The notes under the pieces: model-generated
Told to the model about the DNA's origin: nothing
Databases searched by the model: none
The model's input: only the letters and a program-made list of their open reading frames with translations
Shown: in pieces, positions 15,548 to 19,843 of the stretch
Layout: each line of letters begins with the position of its first letter
Numbering within the stretch: the stretch's first letter is position 1
Made by a program: the position numbers and the translations under genes
Assembly: GCA_030597645.1 (NCBI GenBank)
Contig: JAUVRN010000004.1
Coordinates: 1-19,843 of the forward strand
DNA from: Candidatus Zixiibacteriota bacterium
Lineage (GTDB): Bacteria; Zixibacteria; MSB-5A5; JAUVRN01
Length of the DNA: 19,843 bases
Reading direction: 5' to 3'

Positions 15548-17299
15548 TCAGTCCTCGTGTACAATGCCGACCAGAAGGAACGTACCCGGTTCTTCTTGAA
15601 ACCAGTAGTAGAGGCGCACCGGCTTGCTCCAGTCGCCACCGCCGCGCCTGGTCTGAAGTTCGACTACAAAGGTCCAGTCCGAGGGAGAATCATCCGCTGC
15701 GTCCGGTGGGACCAGACCGCTCAGCGACTGGAGGTCGGCCGGAGGAAGGGTGATCTCTGTCTGGCCGGTGGGTTGCCAGTCCAGTGTGTTCTTGCCACGA
15801 TAGAGCACTCGATAGCGGTAGTCCGAACCGGAGGCCTCCTCGAAGCCGTAGCGCACGGCCAGGTCCTCCAGCTCGATGTGCAGGCCAAACTCGTCTTGCG
15901 CAGAGCGGATCAATTCCAGCGGATTGACCCGATACAGCCAGCGGCGCCCAATCTTCTCGCGTCGTTCCAATAGCCGTTGCACCAGGTACTCCGCCGCGTC
16001 GGGATTGGAGAATTCGCCGATATCCACCAGGGCGCGAATGTGCTCTTCCTCAAACGCCAGCACGATTTTGGTCCCCCAGTAGGCGTCCCGGTCGGTCATG
16101 TTCTCGAACGCCGGATTGGGAATGACGGGGTCGAACTTCTCCGGCTCGAAGATCTCCGACTCAAAGTAACCGATGGAGGGATACGGGGACTCTTTGAAGT
16201 TCTCCCAGCCCCACTTCTTGGTACCCAGCGTGATCCAGTTGACGAAGACGTCCCCGGGATCAAACCAGTTGGCATAACCCTTGCGTGGGTGCTTCGGCGC
16301 CTGGCCATCCGAGCCGAACGTGGAGCCGAAATCAAGGAGATGGTGACGGACATAGCCCTGACCATCATCGCCGGCCATGAACATATCGAGCGAATTGTGG
16401 TCCTTGGTGTCATAGTGGTTCACAAGAGACGCCGGGATATAGAGCGCGCGCAGTTCCCGACGATGCTCATGCGGGCACCAGTCATTGGGGTCGTCTTTGC
16501 GCCTTCCTGTGTAACTGAACGGACCCATGTACTCACCGGGCAGAAGCGGCGACGCGGATGACCGGAAACGACCATCGGGCATGCGTTCCGCCCTGTCCAG
16601 GATACTGTCGAGCGCATGGCGGGTGAGCGGTTGCTCGTTGCCGAGCCCATCTTTGAATGTCACGCCCTCCTTGATCCTGAGCTGGTCGGGATGCCAGCGG
16701 ACGATGACGGAGTGGGGTACGTTGTATCCACAGGCGTAAAAGTACCGTGCCCCCATGGCCTCGGCAGCCGTGGCCATCTCCGGATGACCGGGTGGATCGA
16801 ATTTGATGATGAACGTCTTGCCGTTGGCGTCTTTGACCCAGAAGCCGATGGTGGCCCCGCCCACCTTGGGACGGGAGAGTAACCACTCTCCGAGCGTGTC
16901 TGGATAGACCACGTTGCCGTCCGCTGTGGCAATCTGCTCTGGAGACATCTGCGACATGCCCTGCCTGTTCGTGAACCAGGCGGAATTGGGCACTTCGTCG
17001 AAGGTGTTGACATCGTAGGCCTGCCGGGGATTGCCGCCGATGTTGCGAAACAGCCGATCGAAGTCGAAGAACTGCTCGGCCTGAACGATGAAGGAGCGGT
17101 CGAAGCTGGTCCAGGCGAGGCTCGGGTCTCTCGGTTCCGGATCTGGTACGGGCCGGCGGTCCAGCTCCACCCAGTGTGGTTCGGCGGGAGTATACGACTG
17201 CTTGACGCCGCCGCAGGATAAGACGGCATTGCTCAACAGAGCGGCCCCGACGACAGGGATCACGACCGATCGGAGTACGCGGCTGTGCACAGGCGTCAT
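15548..17299 (-). CDS. Lipoprotein with protein-kinase-like motif set
   Basis: Predicted exported lipoprotein of 583 aa. A signal peptide ends in an imperfect lipobox (VLSC, Cys29). The middle carries, in kinase order, a conserved-looking Lys in a strand (FIIKF, K166), a helix Glu (AAEAMG, E180), a loop HYDTKDHN (H295-N302) that matches the HxDxKxxN form of a kinase catalytic loop, and LLDFGSTFG with D323-F324-G325. This set is shared by protein kinases and by the wider HipA, PI3K and Fam20-type folds. A further roughly 130 C-terminal residues (about 455-583) form a beta-rich region. A signal-bearing kinase fold would act outside the cytoplasm. ATG 17299 is chosen since it starts the signal peptide and overlaps the previous stop (ATGA); upstream in-frame codons would fall inside the barrel gene. 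Gene call is secure, kinase fold likely, activity unknown. Confidence 0.82.
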   Translation of the reverse strand: MTPVHSRVLRSVVIPVVGAALLSNAVLSCGGVKQSYTPAEPHWVELDRRPVPDPEPRDPSLAWTSFDRSFIVQAEQFFDFDRLFRNIGGNPRQAYDVNTFDEVPNSAWFTNRQGMSQMSPEQIATADGNVVYPDTLGEWLLSRPKVGGATIGFWVKDANGKTFIIKFDPPGHPEMATAAEAMGARYFYACGYNVPHSVIVRWHPDQLRIKEGVTFKDGLGNEQPLTRHALDSILDRAERMPDGRFRSSASPLLPGEYMGPFSYTGRRKDDPNDWCPHEHRRELRALYIPASLVNHYDTKDHNSLDMFMAGDDGQGYVRHHLLDFGSTFGSDGQAPKHPRKGYANWFDPGDVFVNWITLGTKKWGWENFKESPYPSIGYFESEIFEPEKFDPVIPNPAFENMTDRDAYWGTKIVLAFEEEHIRALVDIGEFSNPDAAEYLVQRLLERREKIGRRWLYRVNPLELIRSAQDEFGLHIELEDLAVRYGFEEASGSDYRYRVLYRGKNTLDWQPTGQTEITLPPADLQSLSGLVPPDAADDSPSDWTFVVELQTRRGGGDWSKPVRLYYWFQEEPGTFLLVGIVHED

Positions 17300-18600
17300 G
17301 GGAGCTGCGCCCCCAGTTCGAAGTAGAATCGTATGCCCTCGGCCCCAAAGGCCACTTGCGTTCTCGCCAGCACCGACTCCGGGTGCCACGTCTGTATACC
17401 AAGACCGTACGACGTGCGCCAGCCTCGCAGCGAGAACTCATCACCGATCTTCTCATACACGTGACCGGCCTCGAAGAAGACGAAGGCATCGATCACATCC
17501 CAGATGGGGTAGCGGTACTCCGCCATTCCGAAGACAGCATCATTGTCAACCAGGCGGTTGGTTCTGTATGCCCTGAGATCATCGAGGCCGCCCAGATCGC
17601 TAAAGAGATAAAAGGGCAGATCCGGCGCGTCGCTCGGCTTGTCGACGAGATTGACGAGCCCGCGCAGAATGAGAGTGCGCTTGCGAAACAGCTCCAGATA
17701 GTATCTCAGATCCAGGCGTGTGCGCAGGTATTCCAGGGAAGGTGATTTGTCGACACCGCGATTGTACGACGCACCAAAGGTGCCATACCAACCCCGGGTG
17801 GGCTGACCACGGACGTTGCGCGCATCCCAGAGCAGATTGAGGCCGAACGTCCAGAAGCGCGTGGGCCGGACGTCTGCCGGTGTACCCCCGTACATCACCA
17901 GGATGCTGTCGATGTCACCGGGCAGATTTGGATCCTGACCGTCTGAAATGTTGATCGCCGAATAGGAGACTTCGCCATCGATGTTGACGGTGGAACCGAA
18001 TTGCCAGGCCAGGTCACCCCGGAAGTAGGAGATCTCTTTTGTGAAATTGACCTCGTTGTCAGCGCTGGACTCCTGACCGAATCCATAGAATGACTCGCGC
18101 GGGCGCTTTCGGTAGCGTGCCAGCACCTGGAAGCCAAGCCCGGCGGCGCGAGGCCGGCGGCTGCGATAATAGGCTTCGTAGTGCTGGTATTTGTGGGTCG
18201 AATAGGTGCCCTTGATGCGGAAACGGTCGTGGTCTCTGAGCAGCCGATTGTTGTACAGCACCAGACCCAGCTTGAGGCCGGGATTGGAACCATAGCCCGC
18301 GACCGGGTAGGCACCGAACACGCGGGGCGATTCGAATTGAAGGAGATACTGAGTGGCCGGCTGCTCATACAGCTTGATCGTGCCCCAGGCAACGCCCTCG
18401 AGGATCCGGACGGGAATGAGCAGGATCTGCCCTGGAATGGCGACCAGCACTTCGCCGGCGGTTTTCTTGTACGGCTCCTGCTCTTCGGTACGGGTCGTGT
18501 CGACCTCGTTCTCCTGGGCGTACGCGGGGAGCGTGATGCCCAGACACAGGCACAGGAGAATAGCCGAGCCGATGTAGCGCTTTGTATGGGGACGAGCCAT
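17296..18600 (-). CDS. Outer-membrane beta-barrel of BamA/surface-antigen type
   Basis: Predicted outer-membrane protein of 434 aa. A Sec signal peptide ends AYA (cleavage near residue 28). A short hydrophobic, amphipathic stretch (about 48-75) precedes a region rich in alternating beta strands from about residue 85 to the end, with features of the Bac_surface_Ag/Omp85 barrel: LNLLWDARNVRGQPTRGW, LRGLVNL, SDLGGLDDLRAYR and GMAEYRYPIWD. The usual N-terminal POTRA domains of BamA or TamA are absent. The chain ends in Pro rather than the usual aromatic residue, and strand-like YFELGAQLP closes it. ATG 18600 begins the signal peptide; the frame is open upstream to about 19083 but crosses the divergent promoter region. 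First gene of the minus-strand run and coupled to the lipoprotein gene by a 4-nt overlap. Confidence 0.88.
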   Translation of the reverse strand: MARPHTKRYIGSAILLCLCLGITLPAYAQENEVDTTRTEEQEPYKKTAGEVLVAIPGQILLIPVRILEGVAWGTIKLYEQPATQYLLQFESPRVFGAYPVAGYGSNPGLKLGLVLYNNRLLRDHDRFRIKGTYSTHKYQHYEAYYRSRRPRAAGLGFQVLARYRKRPRESFYGFGQESSADNEVNFTKEISYFRGDLAWQFGSTVNIDGEVSYSAINISDGQDPNLPGDIDSILVMYGGTPADVRPTRFWTFGLNLLWDARNVRGQPTRGWYGTFGASYNRGVDKSPSLEYLRTRLDLRYYLELFRKRTLILRGLVNLVDKPSDAPDLPFYLFSDLGGLDDLRAYRTNRLVDNDAVFGMAEYRYPIWDVIDAFVFFEAGHVYEKIGDEFSLRGWRTSYGLGIQTWHPESVLARTQVAFGAEGIRFYFELGAQLP

Positions 18601-18631
18601 GAATTCAATCTGGTACGTCGGATGTAGGTTT

Positions 18632-18660
18632 CTATTAACGCACTTGGCTTCGCCGGTCAA
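18632..18660 (-). promoter_or_regulatory. Candidate promoter for the seven-gene minus-strand operon
   Basis: On the minus strand, TTGACC (18660-18655, five of six matches to the -35 consensus) is followed after 17 bp by TAATAG (18637-18632, a weak -10). The expected transcript would begin near 18625 and give a leader of about 25 nt before ATG 18600. Confidence 0.45.
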
Positions 18661-18664
18661 GTTG

Positions 18665-18676
18665 TGAGAGCCATTC
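18665..18676 (+). repeat. Direct repeat copy 1, TGAGAGCCATTC
   Basis: Perfect 12-bp match to 18779-18790. This copy lies between the -35 boxes of the two divergent candidate promoters, a typical place for an activator or repressor site that serves both. Confidence 0.6.
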
Positions 18677-18680
18677 AGGC

Positions 18681-18710
18681 TTGGCGAGATGGCACTTGAA
18701 GCGCTATTAT
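18681..18710 (+). promoter_or_regulatory. Candidate promoter for the TPR gene
   Basis: TTGGCG (18681-18686, four of six matches) and TATTAT (18705-18710, five of six) are separated by 18 bp. A transcript starting near 18717 would have a leader of roughly 120-225 nt, depending on which start codon is used. Confidence 0.4.
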
Positions 18711-18778
18711 CCGCTCTTGCCGACCGACCGGTCACAAGCACACACAGCCTCCCGGAGAGCAGTCGTTTGCCGGGATCT

Positions 18779-18790
18779 TGAGAGCCATTC
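18779..18790 (+). repeat. Direct repeat copy 2, TGAGAGCCATTC
   Basis: Identical over 12 bp to 18665-18676, with the flanks different and 114 bp between starts. It would lie in the leader of the TPR transcript if the promoter at 18681-18710 is used. Confidence 0.6.
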
Positions 18791-18827
18791 CTAATGTTAG
18801 ACAGGATAGCATCAACTCGCCAATCAG

Positions 18828-18832
18828 GGAGG
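18828..18832 (+). promoter_or_regulatory. Ribosome-binding-like site for an alternative TTG start
   Basis: GGAGG within a purine-rich stretch lies 7 nt before an in-frame TTG at 18840, which would add 34 residues to the TPR protein. It competes with GGAG (18933-18936), which lies 5 nt before ATG 18942. Confidence 0.4.
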
Positions 18833-18941
18833 GGGACGCTTGCCGTCACCACCTTCTGTCGTAATGCCGGCGCGGCGCCCACACGGTTTGAGTATGAGCG
18901 ACGCAGAATCCCACACCTCGACTGGCTTCTCGGGAGCAGAC

Positions 18942-19843
18942 ATGACGCCGGCTGACATACCCACTCGTGAGACCGTGGACCGCCTCCTCGAACAGGTGGA
19001 GGCGCTGACCAACGAAGAGCCGCGTGACACCCTTGCACTGGCCCAGGAGGCACTGGCGCTGTCTGAACAGATCGACTATGCACGGGGCAGAGCCTACGCG
19101 CTGGCCGCGGTCGGCTACGGCAATTACAACCTGTCCAACCTGGAGCCGGCCATCGAGCAGCTCCAGACTGCGCTGCAGATGTTCGACGAGATGGAGGACC
19201 TGGACGGTCGATGCCTCGTGCTCGGTTCCCTCTCCATGACGCATCGTAGCCTGGGCAACTACGAGAGAGCGTTTGCGCTGGCGTACGAGGGGCTCAAGCT
19301 CATACACAACCGGGGCAACAAACGCCTGGAGGCCTGGTGGAACAACGGTCTGGGTGGTGGCTACCACGAGTCGGGCGACTATGAACGCGCGCTACAGTAT
19401 CACCGCGAGGCACTGCGCCTGTTCGAAGAGATGGACCTGCCGGTGGGCAAGGGGAGGGCCAAGAGCGGTATCGGCACGGTCTACATCTCACAGGGTTTGT
19501 GGGACGACGCACGGACATGTCACGAGGAGGCGCTGGCGCTGTATCGGGAGGCGGGCAACAGGCTGGGCGAAGCTCGCGCCCTCAACGATCTGGCGCAGGT
19601 TCACCAGCACACCGGCCAACTGGAATCGGCCCTGGAGTGCAATCGCAAGAGCCTGGCATTGAGGGAGGACGTGGGCAACCGACAGGCCCAGAGTACCAGT
19701 CACATCAACCTCGGCAATCTATTCCTCCAGATGGACCGCGTGAAAGAAGCCCTGGAACATCTGCACAGGGCGCTTTATCTGGCCATGGAAATCGGTTCCA
19801 AGCCGCGCATCTATCAGGCCAACGAGGCGTTGTCAGAAGCATA
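18942..19843 (+). CDS. TPR-repeat protein, 3' partial
   Basis: The frame stays open to the window edge, so at least 300 residues are seen and the C-terminus is missing. The visible part is a run of about seven tetratricopeptide repeats of the extended (roughly 40-residue) kind, with typical forms such as GDYERALQYHREAL, GLWDDARTCHEEAL and GQLESALECNRKSL. These are protein-interaction scaffolds. In this style TPR arrays are often the N-terminal part of GGDEF, adenylate-cyclase or histidine-kinase proteins, but no output domain is visible here. Start choice is uncertain: ATG 18942 has GGAG upstream; ATG 18864 and ATG 18894 are in frame without good sites; TTG 18840 has the best site but weaker codon bias in the extra stretch. 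It is transcribed away from the barrel/kinase operon and may share its control region. Confidence 0.85.
   Translation, partial: MTPADIPTRETVDRLLEQVEALTNEEPRDTLALAQEALALSEQIDYARGRAYALAAVGYGNYNLSNLEPAIEQLQTALQMFDEMEDLDGRCLVLGSLSMTHRSLGNYERAFALAYEGLKLIHNRGNKRLEAWWNNGLGGGYHESGDYERALQYHREALRLFEEMDLPVGKGRAKSGIGTVYISQGLWDDARTCHEEALALYREAGNRLGEARALNDLAQVHQHTGQLESALECNRKSLALREDVGNRQAQSTSHINLGNLFLQMDRVKEALEHLHRALYLAMEIGSKPRIYQANEALSEA

Larger units (their letters stand above)
18601..18941. other. Divergent intergenic control region
   Basis: About 340 bp between the barrel gene and the most likely TPR-gene ATG (240 bp if a TTG start at 18840 is used). It is less GC-rich than the genes around it. It holds candidate promoters in both directions, two copies of a 12-bp direct repeat, a short palindrome GACCGGTC (18726-18733), and a purine-rich GGGAGGGGG stretch (18827-18835). 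I see no RNA gene or convincing terminator. Confidence 0.6.

Noticed and set aside
18600..19083. Extending the barrel gene upstream to 19083
   Set aside because: The frame is open, but the extra 161 residues lack any pattern, overlap the TPR gene on the other strand, and would bury the signal peptide that begins at 18600.
18846..19367. Minus-strand frame of about 173 codons opposite the TPR gene
   Set aside because: The plus strand has regular TPR repeats throughout and remains open to the window edge, so the minus frame is a shadow.

Overview
The window is GC-rich DNA (roughly 60% by eye) with closely packed genes from a Gram-negative bacterium: it encodes Tat and Sec signal peptides, a lipoprotein, an outer-membrane beta-barrel and periplasmic redox enzymes. 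The protein styles (secreted PAP2 enzyme, nucleotide-translocase/HEAT fusion, TPR protein) would fit Gemmatimonadota or another deep-branching phylum of the FCB or myxobacterial kind, but nothing here fixes the taxonomy. I found no rRNA, tRNA, CRISPR array, insertion sequence or integrase.

Region 1 (2-7638, + strand) is a six-gene redox operon whose 5' end lies outside the window. The order is: a cytochrome with tandem c-type domains (partial), a Tat-exported NapA-like molybdopterin enzyme, a NapG-like four-cluster ferredoxin, a NapH-like membrane Fe-S protein, a small membrane-anchored protein whose predicted mature N-terminus is His-His, and a second, larger membrane Fe-S protein. Three of the junctions are 4-nt stop/start overlaps. 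The set resembles a periplasmic nitrate reductase module of the NapA-G-H type. However, the tandem cytochrome stands where NapB would be expected, two extra membrane or periplasmic proteins are present, and the usual Cys-x-Lys after the last cluster cysteine of NapA is Cys-x-Glu. I therefore call it a Nap-related respiratory complex with an open substrate.

Region 2 (7711-8586, + strand) is a secreted PAP2-family phosphatase. It is separated from region 1 by a short gap with a weak hairpin and meets region 3 tail to tail.

Region 3 (18600 down to 8601, - strand) is a run of seven genes that looks like one long operon. In transcription order they are: a BamA/surface-antigen type outer-membrane barrel, a lipoprotein with a protein-kinase-like set of motifs, a secreted orphan protein, an ATP/ADP-translocase-like carrier fused to HEAT repeats, a lone cyclic-nucleotide-binding-like domain, a stand-alone receiver protein, and a PAS-containing membrane histidine kinase. 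The pairing of a putative extracytoplasmic kinase with a nucleotide carrier suggests a phosphorylation system acting outside the cytoplasm. That is inference, but it is the most novel idea in the window.

Region 4 (18601-19843) is a divergent control region of about 340 bp followed by the start of a TPR-repeat gene that runs off the window. Candidate promoters face both ways. A perfect 12-bp direct repeat occurs twice, and one copy lies exactly between the two candidate -35 boxes, suggesting a shared regulator.
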